This document shows, one piece after another, positions 24,099 through 33,299 of a DNA stretch of 64,000 nucleotides. Under the pieces are notes generated by a model. That model searched no databases. It had not been told where the DNA came from and saw only the letters and a program-made list of their open reading frames with translations. Made by a program: the position numbers and the translations under genes. The stretch comes from Candidatus Nitrosopumilus sp. (lineage in GTDB: Archaea; Thermoproteota; Nitrososphaeria; Nitrososphaerales; Nitrosopumilaceae), in the NCBI RefSeq assembly GCF_029882185.1, contig NZ_JAOULD010000002.1, forward strand, positions 1-64,000. The letters run 5' to 3'. Within the stretch, counting starts at the first letter, position 1; the number at the start of each line of letters is the position of its first letter.

Positions 24099-24446
24099 TT
24101 AAAAAATTCCAAACTTGCTTGACTCCATCTCTTCTTTAATAGCTAACTTGAATCTGGGTGATTTAGGTTCTACATTTTTTGTCAACCATGACAGAAATTT
24201 CTTATCTGTGCCTTTTCCTTTCAATTTTTCAAAATCCCCTCCCATCATCTCTGCCAATTTCTCAATCAGGGATTTGTTTACGCTTAATACAAAAAAATGC
24301 CAACCAAAAGCAAATTCTGAATCTGTCATCACAAAGTCTTCTCTACCGTGGACCATTTCTTCTAATAGTGTTAATTGGTGAGTTAACACTTTACTGGTTT
24401 TATCATAATCTACAGCGGAAACATTGATGTTTAATCGACTTTCCAT
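24099..24446 (-). CDS. Hypothetical protein
   Basis: 115 residues from ATG 24446 (MESRLN); the frame is open a further 13 codons upstream, but that extension has a different character. Mixed alpha/beta composition with a WHFFVLSVN segment, ending in a basic helix and SSKFGIF. No motif or family is recognised. It lies 41 bp after the start-proximal stop of the methyltransferase-like gene, on the same strand and probably in the same transcript. Confidence 0.6.
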   Translation of the reverse strand: MESRLNINVSAVDYDKTSKVLTHQLTLLEEMVHGREDFVMTDSEFAFGWHFFVLSVNKSLIEKLAEMMGGDFEKLKGKGTDKKFLSWLTKNVEPKSPRFKLAIKEEMESSKFGIF

Positions 24447-24486
24447 ATTCTGTTTACATAAAAACAAAATAAAAGGATTGCACAAG

Positions 24487-25248
24487 TTATTCTTCTAGTA
24501 AATATTCAAAATCTATATCAAAATGCATCTTCATTATATTGATGTATGTTTTAATAGATTCTGGAATCTCTTCTCCACATACGACCCCTAATTTCTTTGC
24601 ATTAATCCAAATCACTAACGTTTGTATGATTGTTAAAAATCTATCATTTTTAATTTCAGGTGATCCAATTGCTTTGGTATATCTTTCTGCAAATTCCCAT
24701 GCTGTTACAAAATCAACACATTTTACACCAAAAATTGCTAGTATCTGTTCTTGCATATTTTGTGCTTTTTTGAATGGAACTTTATTCAGAATATATGGAA
24801 AATCTACTTTATCTGGAAGACAATCTGGAAGAGGTCCCCAAATTGTAATTATCTTTGTTTCGGGTTTTAATTTTTCAAATTTTTCTACCATTTTGGCAAT
24901 TACAGTCTCATCTGTAAACCAAAATAAGATAACTGACGCATCTGAAATATCTGATTCTTCTATATTTTGACAAACTAATCTTGCATAAATTTTTTTCTCT
25001 TCTAAAATTTTCTTTGCATTTTCTATTTTTTTTGAGTTAATATCAATTCCAATTGCATTTTTTACTCCAAATTCATTTACAGCTATTTCAATTCCTTTTT
25101 CATCACTGCATCCTAAATGATAAAAGGTGTCTTCTTTATCCAACCCCACAAATTTGAAAATCTCCCTAAATGATTTTTCAGGCAATTGTACATCTTCACC
25201 ATTAAGTAAATTGTCTGGAAGTGTTTCTAAATATTCTTCAATTTTCAT
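24487..25248 (-). CDS. SAM-dependent methyltransferase-like protein
   Basis: 253 residues. A class I methyltransferase nucleotide-binding core is visible: FYHLGCSDEKGIEIAVNEFG in the place of motif I (E/D-x-G-x-G-x-G is degenerate), IGIDINSKKIENAKK (acidic strand 2), then ILFWFTDETVIAKM. The C-terminal 100 residues are helical and not typical of a known subfamily. The degenerate glycine loop leaves activity uncertain. It is likely co-transcribed with the UPF0147 gene upstream and the hypothetical gene downstream. Confidence 0.7.
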   Translation of the reverse strand: MKIEEYLETLPDNLLNGEDVQLPEKSFREIFKFVGLDKEDTFYHLGCSDEKGIEIAVNEFGVKNAIGIDINSKKIENAKKILEEKKIYARLVCQNIEESDISDASVILFWFTDETVIAKMVEKFEKLKPETKIITIWGPLPDCLPDKVDFPYILNKVPFKKAQNMQEQILAIFGVKCVDFVTAWEFAERYTKAIGSPEIKNDRFLTIIQTLVIWINAKKLGVVCGEEIPESIKTYINIMKMHFDIDFEYLLEE

Positions 25249-25273
25249 TATCAGTAATACTGTAAACGAGAAT

Positions 25274-25543
25274 TTATTCTCTTATACTTTCTAATTTTGA
25301 AACTGCTTGCCATAATTGCGTTCTAACGTATGAAGGCATGTTTGGGTCTTGTGTGACATCATCTAGTAAACTGATTGTGTTTGCTGCTCTTACTGATAAT
25401 GAATATTCTGGATTGTTAAGATCTGCAATCAAGTCTGTAATTGACTTTTTAATTGTCTTTGGAGTTGAATTGCTTGCAGTGATCTGTTCTAACGTTTCAA
25501 TTGCTTCCTTCATTGATTTTTTATTTTGAGCATCATCAGCCAT
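25274..25543 (-). CDS. UPF0147 family protein
   Basis: 89 residues, all helical. The segment LSVRAANTISLLDDVTQDPN followed by MPSYVRTQLWQAVSKLES is the hallmark of UPF0147, a small archaeal family of unknown function. It is often found near translation or stress genes. Same strand as the Rieske gene 36 bp upstream, probably one transcript. Confidence 0.9.
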   Translation of the reverse strand: MADDAQNKKSMKEAIETLEQITASNSTPKTIKKSITDLIADLNNPEYSLSVRAANTISLLDDVTQDPNMPSYVRTQLWQAVSKLESIRE

Positions 25544-25579
25544 TTTTTACACATTTTCTTAAAAATTAGAGGTATATAG

Positions 25580-25888
25580 TTACATCTCTAGAAAGACATT
25601 GTCTGATTCGACAACAACGTTGTATGATGTTAAATCTCTAATTTTTGTTGGGAATTTAACTAATTTTCCAGTTTTACAATCAAATTCTGCTGCATGCCAT
25701 CCGCAAGTAATAGTACACCCATCTAATTTCCCTTCGGATAAACTTGAACCTGAATGCGTACATGAATCATCTGTAGCATAATAATTTCCATTGATGTTTG
25801 TAACTAGGATGTCTCTGCCATCAATTGATACTTTGATCATTTTTCCTGGTGATATATCTGAAGTTTTACCAGCTATAATTTTTCCCAT
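25580..25888 (-). CDS. Rieske-type [2Fe-2S] ferredoxin
   Basis: 102 residues, soluble, no signal peptide. The Rieske cluster motifs are C-T-H (CTHSGSSL) and C-x2-H (CGWHAAEFD) separated by about 16 residues. The length and lack of a membrane anchor indicate a cytosolic Rieske ferredoxin of the type that serves oxygenases or nitrite reductases, not a bc1-type subunit. The partner is not adjacent. Divergent from the acetyltransferase gene at 25927. Confidence 0.93.
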   Translation of the reverse strand: MGKIIAGKTSDISPGKMIKVSIDGRDILVTNINGNYYATDDSCTHSGSSLSEGKLDGCTITCGWHAAEFDCKTGKLVKFPTKIRDLTSYNVVVESDNVFLEM

Positions 25889-25926
25889 TGAATTTTTATC
25901 TAATCATTCTTAATAATTTTTTGGAT

Positions 25927-26715
25927 ATGGTAGGGATAACAATTAGAGATGCTACTATTCTGGATAAAATTCCAGTTTTGAAATTCTGCAAAAATACTTT
26001 TTCTTGGGGTGATTATATTGAGTATGTTTGGGATTATTGGTTATCTGAAGGGGATTTGTTTTTAGCTCAAAAACATTATCCAATTGGAATGTGTCATGCA
26101 AGTTATTCTAAAGATCAAATTTGGATTGAGGGAATTAGAATAGATCCTAAATTCCGTCGTCAGAACATTGCATCTCAATTAGTCAAACATGCTGAAATGA
26201 TTGGAAGGAAAAAAAACCTCCCTTTTTCTTTCATGCTAATAAACACTGAAAATGTCGAATCTTTATCTATGGCATATTCTCTAAATTATGATGTTTTCCA
26301 AACTTGGAATTTCTATTCTTTGGAACCTAAAATTAATTTGAATCATAATGTTACGTTTGTAAAATCCCTTGACGCTGAACTTTATTCTCATTATGTCAAA
26401 TCATGGAGGTGGCTTTCAATTGATAATGATCTATTGACATCTTTTTATGAAAAAAACTCTATAGTAAAATCTGATGTAAATGATAAAAATTCTATTGCAT
26501 TCCTCACTGATTCAGAACATTTTGCTAACACATTGATCGTTACGTTGTTTTTAAATTCAAATGATTCTGCGCTGGAAATTATCTCATTTTTACAAAATTT
26601 TGGTATTGAAAAAAACTATGAGCGAATTCAAATTTTGACTAGAGATAAATTGCCAAATTTTGATTCATTAGAATACAAAATCTCATTTCATTTAATGAAA
26701 AAAACTTTAGTTTGA
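25927..26715 (+). CDS. GNAT-family acetyltransferase
   Basis: 262 residues. The N-terminal GNAT domain shows IRDATILDKIPVLKFC, then WIEGIRIDPKFRRQNIASQLVKHAE, with the acetyl-CoA loop R-R-Q-N-I-A near residue 88. The C-terminal 110 residues form an additional domain of unknown nature. Substrate unknown. The frame is open from a TTG at 25888, but ATG 25927 lies about 30 nt after a TATA-like TTTTTATC, so a leaderless start is favoured. Its end overlaps the convergent FAH gene by 9 bp. Confidence 0.85.
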   Translation: MVGITIRDATILDKIPVLKFCKNTFSWGDYIEYVWDYWLSEGDLFLAQKHYPIGMCHASYSKDQIWIEGIRIDPKFRRQNIASQLVKHAEMIGRKKNLPFSFMLINTENVESLSMAYSLNYDVFQTWNFYSLEPKINLNHNVTFVKSLDAELYSHYVKSWRWLSIDNDLLTSFYEKNSIVKSDVNDKNSIAFLTDSEHFANTLIVTLFLNSNDSALEIISFLQNFGIEKNYERIQILTRDKLPNFDSLEYKISFHLMKKTLV

Positions 26716-27576
26716 TTTTACAATTTTTATTGTATTGTTTAAAATTCCTAAACTCTCAATTTCCATCTCCACTTTATCTCCATCTTTTAAAAATACTGCA
26801 TTTGGTTTATTCAGCATTACTCCTGCAGGAGTTCCTGTGGAAATAATGTCTCCTTTTTCCAATGTCATCACTTTGGAAATTTTTGAAACAATTTCTGGAA
26901 TTTTAATGAACATATTACTTGATGAAGAATTTTGTCTTAATTCACCATTAATTTTTGTAGTCATTTTGAGATTTTGAGGATCTTGGATTTCATCCTTAGT
27001 TGTTATCCATGGCCCACACGGTGCAAAAGAATCAAAACTTTTTCCTCTTGTGAACTGTTTATCTTTGAATTGAATATCTCTTGCAGAAACATCATTGAAT
27101 ACCATGTAACCAAATATCATATCGGATGCATCTTGAACACTGACATTTTTGCAATTCTCTCCTATAATCAAGGCTAATTCTATCTCATAATCTAGTTGTG
27201 TGACAAAATCTGGGCATATGATGTCTGATTTTGTACTGTTTAATGCCGTACGTGGTTTGATTACGATGGCTGGATCCTCAGGTGCTTGTAATCCTTGTTC
27301 TTTTGCATGGTCTACATAGTTAAATGCCAAACAAATAATCTTGTTAGGATTTGGAATCGGGGCCAACAATTTGTATTTTGAAAGATCTTCTCCATATGGT
27401 AAATCGTCAATTTTATTTTTTATTTCATCATACCATCCATCAAAAAGAAAATCTTTTACATTTTGAGGGATTGGCACTCCTGTCAAATAAGTAATCTCAT
27501 CTTTAGTTGATACTTTATTTCCTTTGACAAAACCATATGTTTCATTATTTCCATACGATAATCGTGCTATCTTCAT
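26707..27576 (-). CDS. Fumarylacetoacetate hydrolase family protein
   Basis: 289 residues. The C-terminal FAH domain carries the metal site acids: DYEIELALIIGENCK, VFNDVSARDIQFKDKQFTRG, KSFDSFAPCGPWI and GDIISTGTPAGVM. Family members hydrolyse or decarboxylate beta-diketo acids, or act as oxaloacetate decarboxylase; the exact substrate cannot be told. It is 6 bp downstream of gltX on the same strand, so it is part of that transcript. Confidence 0.92.
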   Translation of the reverse strand: MKIARLSYGNNETYGFVKGNKVSTKDEITYLTGVPIPQNVKDFLFDGWYDEIKNKIDDLPYGEDLSKYKLLAPIPNPNKIICLAFNYVDHAKEQGLQAPEDPAIVIKPRTALNSTKSDIICPDFVTQLDYEIELALIIGENCKNVSVQDASDMIFGYMVFNDVSARDIQFKDKQFTRGKSFDSFAPCGPWITTKDEIQDPQNLKMTTKINGELRQNSSSSNMFIKIPEIVSKISKVMTLEKGDIISTGTPAGVMLNKPNAVFLKDGDKVEMEIESLGILNNTIKIVKSN

Positions 27577-27582
27577 TCTTGA

Positions 27583-29292
27583 TCACTTGTGTGTAAAAAT
27601 TGATTGATTTTGTGAATCTTTTCTACAATATCCAAATCTAACAAACTGAATTTCTTCTCCTTCTTTTAATTGTAGATAATGAGGTTCTGTATAAACATCC
27701 AATTCTTCTAAACTATCTTCATTAAATTCTTCCCCGCTGAACAAAGTTTTTGGAATTACCATCTTAATTTCATGTGCAGTTTTTTGAGGAACCCATTGTA
27801 TTTTTAGAATGTTATCTGTTTCACCATTTTCTATAAATTCTCCTTCTAATTCGATTCCTGATTTTGTTATTGACACATTACCCAAACCTAAAAGACGGAT
27901 TTGTGTTCCTTCTTTGATACTTTGTGCATCTTCTCCCGAAATGTAAAAATTCTCATCAATCTCAATTTTTCTTTTTCCCATATCATTAACTGGATGATTA
28001 GGAATTTCTATTGATGATATTGGTAAATTTCTTACTGTTAGTTTTTTGGCATTGCTTACCATGAATAGCCTAATACTACTTGCATCTACAAATTTTCTGT
28101 TAAATGCTTCCAGTGCATCAAATGGTGCTAGTGTGTTTGCTTTGGTTAATCCCAAAGACATTATGAATTTCCTTATTGCTTCAGGTTTAATTCCTCTTCT
28201 TCGTAATGCCTCCAAAGTTGGCAATCTTGGGTCATCATACCATGAAACCTTGCCTTCTTCAATCAAAGGTTTGATTATTCGTTTTGAAATTGGCATTCCT
28301 TTGAATTCTAGCCTTGAGAAAAATCCCTGGAATGGCTTTCTCATGTGTAATGCATCTAAAATTGCATCAATTAGCTCTTTTCTTAATTCAAATTCTTTTG
28401 AACGAAATGCATGTGTAACTCCATCCATGCTATCTTCTATGGCAACAGCCATATCGTAGCTTGGCCAAATTCTATATTTTTCTCCTAATGTGTAGTGTTT
28501 TCCTTCAATGATTCTAAATAATACTGGATCCCTCATAACTGCATTGTCTGCTTTCATATCTCCACGAAATCTCACGATGGCATCTCCTGGTTTAAATTTC
28601 TCACTCATTTTTCCCCAATTTTTATAATTTTTTTCAATATTTTCTATACTGCATTTGCAAGATTTTCTTTCTCTTCTATTTTTGCTAATGTCTTCTCTTT
28701 TGCATGTACAAACGTAAGCTTTACCTGAATTGATCAATTCAATTCCTTTCTCATAAAATATTTCCATATCATCTGATGTATTTTTTACTGTATCAAATTC
28801 AATTCCTAACCACTCTAATCCCACTTTGATGGCTGCATGATATTCCATTCTTTCTGCTTCGGGATTCGTATCGTCCATTCTTAGAATGAATTTTCCACCA
28901 TACATCTTAGCATATTCTGAATTGATGATGGCTGCCTTTGCATGACCAATGTGGGGATATCCATTAGGTTCAGGTGGAAATCTTGTAATTACTTTTCCAT
29001 GTATTGCATTTTTTAGTTCTGGAAGTCCTTCTCGCTCTTCAATTTTTTCTTTGGGAATTAAAATCTCTGGAAATTTTTCTTTAATTTCTTTTTCTTGTTC
29101 GTCTAATGACATCTGATTAACAGATGAAACGATTTCAGAGATTTCTGGAGATATCTCTTTTACTTTAGTTCTGAGTTCTGCTTTTGTCCCAAGAATTTTT
29201 CCTATAATTATTTTGTCTCTGGTTTCTCCTTCATGCTCAAAAGCATTTTGAAGAGCCATTTTCCGAATTTCTTTTCTTAGTTCTTCATCCAT
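27583..29292 (-). CDS. gltX: Glutamyl-tRNA synthetase (archaeal type)
   Basis: 569 residues. The archaeal/eukaryal GluRS-GlnRS class I features are present: RFPPEPNGYPHIGHAKA with the HIGH motif near residue 117, a zinc-like cysteine set (CTCKREDISKNRRERKSC), and PISKRII as the KMSKS equivalent. A beta-barrel anticodon domain forms the C-terminus (EELDVYTEPHYLQLKEGEE). It charges tRNA-Glu and probably also tRNA-Gln for later amidation. Downstream FAH gene is co-transcribed. Confidence 0.97.
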   Translation of the reverse strand: MDEELRKEIRKMALQNAFEHEGETRDKIIIGKILGTKAELRTKVKEISPEISEIVSSVNQMSLDEQEKEIKEKFPEILIPKEKIEEREGLPELKNAIHGKVITRFPPEPNGYPHIGHAKAAIINSEYAKMYGGKFILRMDDTNPEAERMEYHAAIKVGLEWLGIEFDTVKNTSDDMEIFYEKGIELINSGKAYVCTCKREDISKNRRERKSCKCSIENIEKNYKNWGKMSEKFKPGDAIVRFRGDMKADNAVMRDPVLFRIIEGKHYTLGEKYRIWPSYDMAVAIEDSMDGVTHAFRSKEFELRKELIDAILDALHMRKPFQGFFSRLEFKGMPISKRIIKPLIEEGKVSWYDDPRLPTLEALRRRGIKPEAIRKFIMSLGLTKANTLAPFDALEAFNRKFVDASSIRLFMVSNAKKLTVRNLPISSIEIPNHPVNDMGKRKIEIDENFYISGEDAQSIKEGTQIRLLGLGNVSITKSGIELEGEFIENGETDNILKIQWVPQKTAHEIKMVIPKTLFSGEEFNEDSLEELDVYTEPHYLQLKEGEEIQFVRFGYCRKDSQNQSIFTHK

Positions 29293-29315
29293 GTTGATTT
29301 TTACCTATATTACAC

Positions 29316-30296
29316 CTATACGCTTCTTTTAACTACAAAATCTAATAATGAAATTAGTTCCGTTTTAGCAGAACCTGAATATCCAGCTAGTGATTTTTCA
29401 GCTTTTTGAGCGTATTTTAGAGCCTGCCCTCTGACATTTTCTTCAATTCCTAAGGATCTTATGACTTCTACAGCCTTGTTGAGATCCATTCTTGAAACTT
29501 TTGAATTTCCAAATACTTTCAAAATGATTTTTTTGTCATTACCTTTTGCTAATTTTATTGCCATTAAAATTGGAAGTGATTTTTTACCCTCTCTTAGATC
29601 ATTACCTACTGGCTTTTTTGTAATTTTAGGATCTCCCATCACTCCTATGAGATCATCTGTAATTTGAAATGCAATGCCTAGATTTCTTCCAAATGATGAA
29701 AGATTTGAAATGTCTTTTGGTTTGTTTGTTGCACATATTGCCCCCATTGCACATGACACATCAAATAGTGCAGCTGTTTTTTTCCCTATCATTGTAACAT
29801 ATTCTGCTTGTGATGGAATTTTTCTCTCTTCTGACATTTTCACATCAAGCAATTGTCCTTCACAAATATCTACACAAGCTTTTGAAAGTCTAGAAACGAG
29901 TTGCGTTGTTGCACTAGATGATAATTTTGAATCTGTGATCACCTGAAATGCTTTTGAAAATAATACATCTCCTGCAAGAATTGCAATCGGCATTCCAAAT
30001 TTCTTATGAACTGTTGGAACTCCATGACGCATCTCGTCATTATCCATTATGTCATCATGAACTAATGAAAAGTTATGTACCATTTCCACTGCACTTGCAG
30101 CTGGCATTGCATTGGAGACTTTGCCTTTTAAAATTTGACAGCTTTTAATTACCATATATGGTCGAAGTCTTTTCCCCCCATTTACAATTAGATGTCCAGC
30201 TGCATCATAGAGTTTCTTTGGATTTCCTTTTAATTTTGAATTTAAATACTTGTTTACTATTTTTGCATTCTGTTCAATTTGTTTAGTTTTTTTCAT
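29316..30296 (-). CDS. idsA: Polyprenyl (geranylgeranyl) diphosphate synthase
   Basis: 326 residues. The two aspartate-rich motifs HDDIMDND (first, about 85-92) and FQITDDLIG (second) and GGKRLRPYMV identify a trans-prenyltransferase that condenses IPP onto allylic diphosphates for archaeal membrane lipids. The sequence around the first Asp motif includes small residues, consistent with a C20 product, but chain length is inferred. Last gene of the isoprenoid run; it overlaps the IDI gene by 14 bp. Confidence 0.95.
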   Translation of the reverse strand: MKKTKQIEQNAKIVNKYLNSKLKGNPKKLYDAAGHLIVNGGKRLRPYMVIKSCQILKGKVSNAMPAASAVEMVHNFSLVHDDIMDNDEMRHGVPTVHKKFGMPIAILAGDVLFSKAFQVITDSKLSSSATTQLVSRLSKACVDICEGQLLDVKMSEERKIPSQAEYVTMIGKKTAALFDVSCAMGAICATNKPKDISNLSSFGRNLGIAFQITDDLIGVMGDPKITKKPVGNDLREGKKSLPILMAIKLAKGNDKKIILKVFGNSKVSRMDLNKAVEVIRSLGIEENVRGQALKYAQKAEKSLAGYSGSAKTELISLLDFVVKRSV

Positions 30297-30933
30297 TTAC
30301 TAATCTCCATTTGTCATCTGGTAGATGAATTTTAATTGCTTTTTGTAATTCATCATGAATTTCCCTGCTCATCCATGTGGATAAGACATTTGCATGCTTC
30401 TCAAGCATAGATTTGTTGGATTTTTCTAATAATTCTAACGCAATGAGCATCCATGGACAATAAATTTCTGGATTTGTCTTTAATTCAACAAGTAATTCTT
30501 TTGATGAAATCCACTTTATTTCGTCAATTTCTCCTTCAATTTCTTTTAGTTCTGTGGATTTATCAATAACTCCAATCAATGTCCCACAAATCTCATTTTC
30601 AGAACCAACTTTCTTGTATGGAACATGATACTCAAATTTGTGCAGATAATCAAGAGTGCTATTAATCCCTAATTCTTCTGGCATTCTTCTTTCTCCTGAA
30701 GAAACATATGTTTCTGATTCTCTTGGATGGCTTGCAAAAGTTCCATCCCAATCATTTGGCCATAACATTTTCTCTTTAGCTCTTCTAGTAAGAACTAATC
30801 TTCCTTCTTTATCAAACAATAGTGCTGTAAATGCTCTATGTAATTTTCCATTAGGTAAATGACATTTTACTTTTTCTTCAGTTCCAATTGGATTGTCATT
30901 TTCATCTACTAAAATTACAAATTCATCCGACAT
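30283..30933 (-). CDS. idi: Type I (Nudix) isopentenyl-diphosphate isomerase-like protein
   Basis: 216 residues of Nudix fold: LHRAFTALLFDKEGRLVLTRRA, WPNDWDGTFASHP, ERRMPEELGI (Nudix-type helix) and ENEICGTLIGV. It should interconvert IPP and DMAPP before prenyl synthase. Residue 67, the catalytic cysteine in type I enzymes, is alanine (FASHP), while the active-site glutamate (ENEICG, residue 114) is kept. Start 30933 is favoured over the upstream frame at 30963 by AGAGGT spaced 7 nt before the ATG. Overlaps the IPK gene by 11 bp. Confidence 0.88.
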   Translation of the reverse strand: MSDEFVILVDENDNPIGTEEKVKCHLPNGKLHRAFTALLFDKEGRLVLTRRAKEKMLWPNDWDGTFASHPRESETYVSSGERRMPEELGINSTLDYLHKFEYHVPYKKVGSENEICGTLIGVIDKSTELKEIEGEIDEIKWISSKELLVELKTNPEIYCPWMLIALELLEKSNKSMLEKHANVLSTWMSREIHDELQKAIKIHLPDDKWRLVNEKN

Positions 30934-31678
30934 TTCTTTTACCTCTAAACAATGTTCCTTCAAATGTCCTATTTTTAACCGCTTTCACAATCCTTTCAGG
31001 TTTGTTTCCGTTAACAAAGAATACATCTAGCCCTGTTTTAGCAATCTTTGATGCTTCTTCTACTTTTCTTGTCATTCCACCTGTGACATCCATCTTGTTC
31101 TCTGAAATTGTTGGCTGTTCTCCTTTTAATTCATAAATCAATTTTTTTGATTTTAAATCTGCATACAATCCATCTTCATTTAATGCAAAAATACAAAGTT
31201 TAGGTTTTAGTATTTTTGCTAGATGGGTCATAATTTTGTCTCCTGATAGAATGTATGTTTTTTTCTGACCATACCATAATGCATCTCCATATGTAACTGG
31301 AATCAAGCCTGATTTTGCAATCTTTTCTATTTCTTTAATTTTTTTAATTATGGGTTTATTTCCAGACATAAAATCTGTTGGTGGAAGACAATATGGATTT
31401 AGTTTATTTTTTAGCATTGAATCTAAAATTATTTTATTTAATTCAATCATTGAATTTTTAACAATGGCTACACCTCTTAGATCATATTTTTTCTCTTTTG
31501 TATGCATATCGTATTTTACGGACCAATAATGTCCATAGGATCCTCCTCCATGAATAATAATTATTGGCTGATTAATTTTTCTTAAACTTTTAGATAGATT
31601 ATCAATAGTTTTTTTTCTTGCTAATAGGGGTTTTTCTTTGTTTGTGATGATTGAACCTCCTAATTTTATTAGAATCAT
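30923..31678 (-). CDS. Isopentenyl phosphate kinase
   Basis: 251 residues of the amino-acid kinase fold: ILIKLGGSIITNKEKP, IIIIHGGGSYGHYWSVKY with the family-specific histidine, GDALWYGQKKTYILSGDKI, and DVTGGMTRKVEEA. It phosphorylates isopentenyl phosphate to IPP, the final step of the archaeal mevalonate variants. It lies between mevalonate kinase and IDI, matching that role. ATG 31678 is preferred to TTG 31687. Confidence 0.94.
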   Translation of the reverse strand: MILIKLGGSIITNKEKPLLARKKTIDNLSKSLRKINQPIIIIHGGGSYGHYWSVKYDMHTKEKKYDLRGVAIVKNSMIELNKIILDSMLKNKLNPYCLPPTDFMSGNKPIIKKIKEIEKIAKSGLIPVTYGDALWYGQKKTYILSGDKIMTHLAKILKPKLCIFALNEDGLYADLKSKKLIYELKGEQPTISENKMDVTGGMTRKVEEASKIAKTGLDVFFVNGNKPERIVKAVKNRTFEGTLFRGKRNVG

Positions 31679-31701
31679 GCTGTTCAAATTTATCTGATCA
31701 A

Positions 31702-32643
31702 TTAAAAAGTATCCAGACCCTTAAAATCAATTTTCACGGAAAAACAATCATAATTCTCATTTTTGAATTGATTCATCGTTTGTTCAAGATTTGATTCATT
31801 TGTTAGTGCAAAGATGCATCCTCCTCCACCTGCTCCTGTAATTTTTGCACCAAATGATTTGTCTTGCCCTATCTTGATCATCATTCGCAATTTTTCATTT
31901 GAAACCCCTATTGTCTCAAGATATTCTTGATTTTCGTTTATTCTTTGACCTATCTCCACGATGTTGTTATTTTTTAATAATTCTAAAATATCTTCAATCA
32001 ATTTTGATTCTTTATCACACAAAGTAGAGAATTTTTCTTCATTTTTCTCCTTAAACTGTTTTACATTTTCTACTATCAATTTAGTCGAATGTTCTATTTT
32101 GGAATTGGCGATAACAAGATGGAAATTAGGCTCAGATCCTATTTTATTGAATCCATTCTTTTTATCATATTCCATAATTCCTCCATATGTACAGACAGTG
32201 CAATCTGCACCCGATGTGTTTTCGAAAATTGTTTTTTCAGCTTCTATTGCAAGTTCTAAAATTTCCTCTTTAGATGTTTTTTTGAATAATCTTGAAATTG
32301 CTGCAGCTCCTGCAACACAACATGCAGATGATGAACCCAGCCCAACTCCTAATGGAATATCTGATTCTACTTTGATTCTTATTCCTGTATTTTGATTTTT
32401 TATCAATTTGTTTGCCAAATAATAAAATGGTTTTAATGGAGAATCAATTTCTAAATTTTCTTTGTTGGGTTCTAATTCTAAATTACCGATGTTTGATTTA
32501 ATGGAAATTTTATTTTCTTTAATTGTCTCTGCAGTAACTGTGATTCTTTTATTTATTGCACATAGAATTGCTTTAACGCCATATACTACAAAATGTTCTC
32601 CAAAGAGAATTACTTTTGCAGGTGATGAAGCTTTAGATTTCAA
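31702..32643 (-). CDS. mvk: Mevalonate kinase (GHMP kinase)
   Basis: 313 residues. GHMP motifs in order: PAKVILFGEHFVVYG (motif 1), IPLGVGLGSSSACCVAGA (motif 2, ATP loop) and FGAKITGAGGGGCIFAL (motif 3). It phosphorylates mevalonate. Together with the downstream IPK, IDI and prenyl synthase genes it forms the isoprenoid half of a long minus-strand operon; the phosphomevalonate-processing step is not encoded in the window. It follows rpsB by about 25 bp. Confidence 0.94.
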   Translation of the reverse strand: MKSKASSPAKVILFGEHFVVYGVKAILCAINKRITVTAETIKENKISIKSNIGNLELEPNKENLEIDSPLKPFYYLANKLIKNQNTGIRIKVESDIPLGVGLGSSSACCVAGAAAISRLFKKTSKEEILELAIEAEKTIFENTSGADCTVCTYGGIMEYDKKNGFNKIGSEPNFHLVIANSKIEHSTKLIVENVKQFKEKNEEKFSTLCDKESKLIEDILELLKNNNIVEIGQRINENQEYLETIGVSNEKLRMMIKIGQDKSFGAKITGAGGGGCIFALTNESNLEQTMNQFKNENYDCFSVKIDFKGLDTF

Positions 32644-32668
32644 TAGAGTATACTAAAATTTTGAAAAA

Positions 32669-33292
32669 TTATTCGATTTCTTCTTCTGTGATCTTTGTTT
32701 CAAAATCATCAATTTCAGCTTTCATTGGCTCGTCTTCTTTTAATTCTCCCCTTTCGATTAAGACTTGACGAACTAATAACCAATAAACTGTTGCTAAGGC
32801 TTTTCTTCCTCTGTTGTTTGCTGGAATAATTACATCTAGATTTGATGTGATATTATCTGTATTTGCAATTCCGATAATTGGAATACCTGCATTTGTTGCT
32901 TCAATGATTGCCTGTTCATCCACTTGTGGATCTGAGACTAAAACTAATTTTGGTTCAATATAATATGGCAATGAAGGATTTGTTAAAGTTCCTGGCATGA
33001 ATCTTCCCAATAATTCCTTTGAGCCTAAACTTTCACAGAATTTCTCAATTGGGGTTTCTGCATATTGTCTTCCTGAGCATACAATAAGATTTTCAGCACC
33101 TACTCTGTTGATGAATTTAGCAGCAGTTTGGATTTTCTCTAATGTAAGATCTAAATCAAGCATGTAGAGTCCCTCAGGGCTGGCTTTGGTGATAAATGAT
33201 TTCATGAATTTTGTCTTTACTTGGGTACCTACTCTGATACCTGTAGCTAAAACCTTCTTTTTGATGTCTGTTGCTTCAGTTTGTTGACTCAT
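32669..33292 (-). CDS. rpsB: Ribosomal protein uS2
   Basis: 207 residues, archaeal uS2 (eukaryotic SA-like). Recognised by GTQVKTKFMKSFI, ENLIVCSGRQYAETPIEKF, RFMPGTLTNPSLPYYIEPKL and the conserved VVSDPQVDEQAI/GIPIIGIANTDN region. An acidic tail (KITEEEIE) ends the protein. Located between enolase and mevalonate kinase in the usual archaeal order. Confidence 0.97.
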   Translation of the reverse strand: MSQQTEATDIKKKVLATGIRVGTQVKTKFMKSFITKASPEGLYMLDLDLTLEKIQTAAKFINRVGAENLIVCSGRQYAETPIEKFCESLGSKELLGRFMPGTLTNPSLPYYIEPKLVLVSDPQVDEQAIIEATNAGIPIIGIANTDNITSNLDVIIPANNRGRKALATVYWLLVRQVLIERGELKEDEPMKAEIDDFETKITEEEIE

Positions 33293-33299
33293 GACGATT

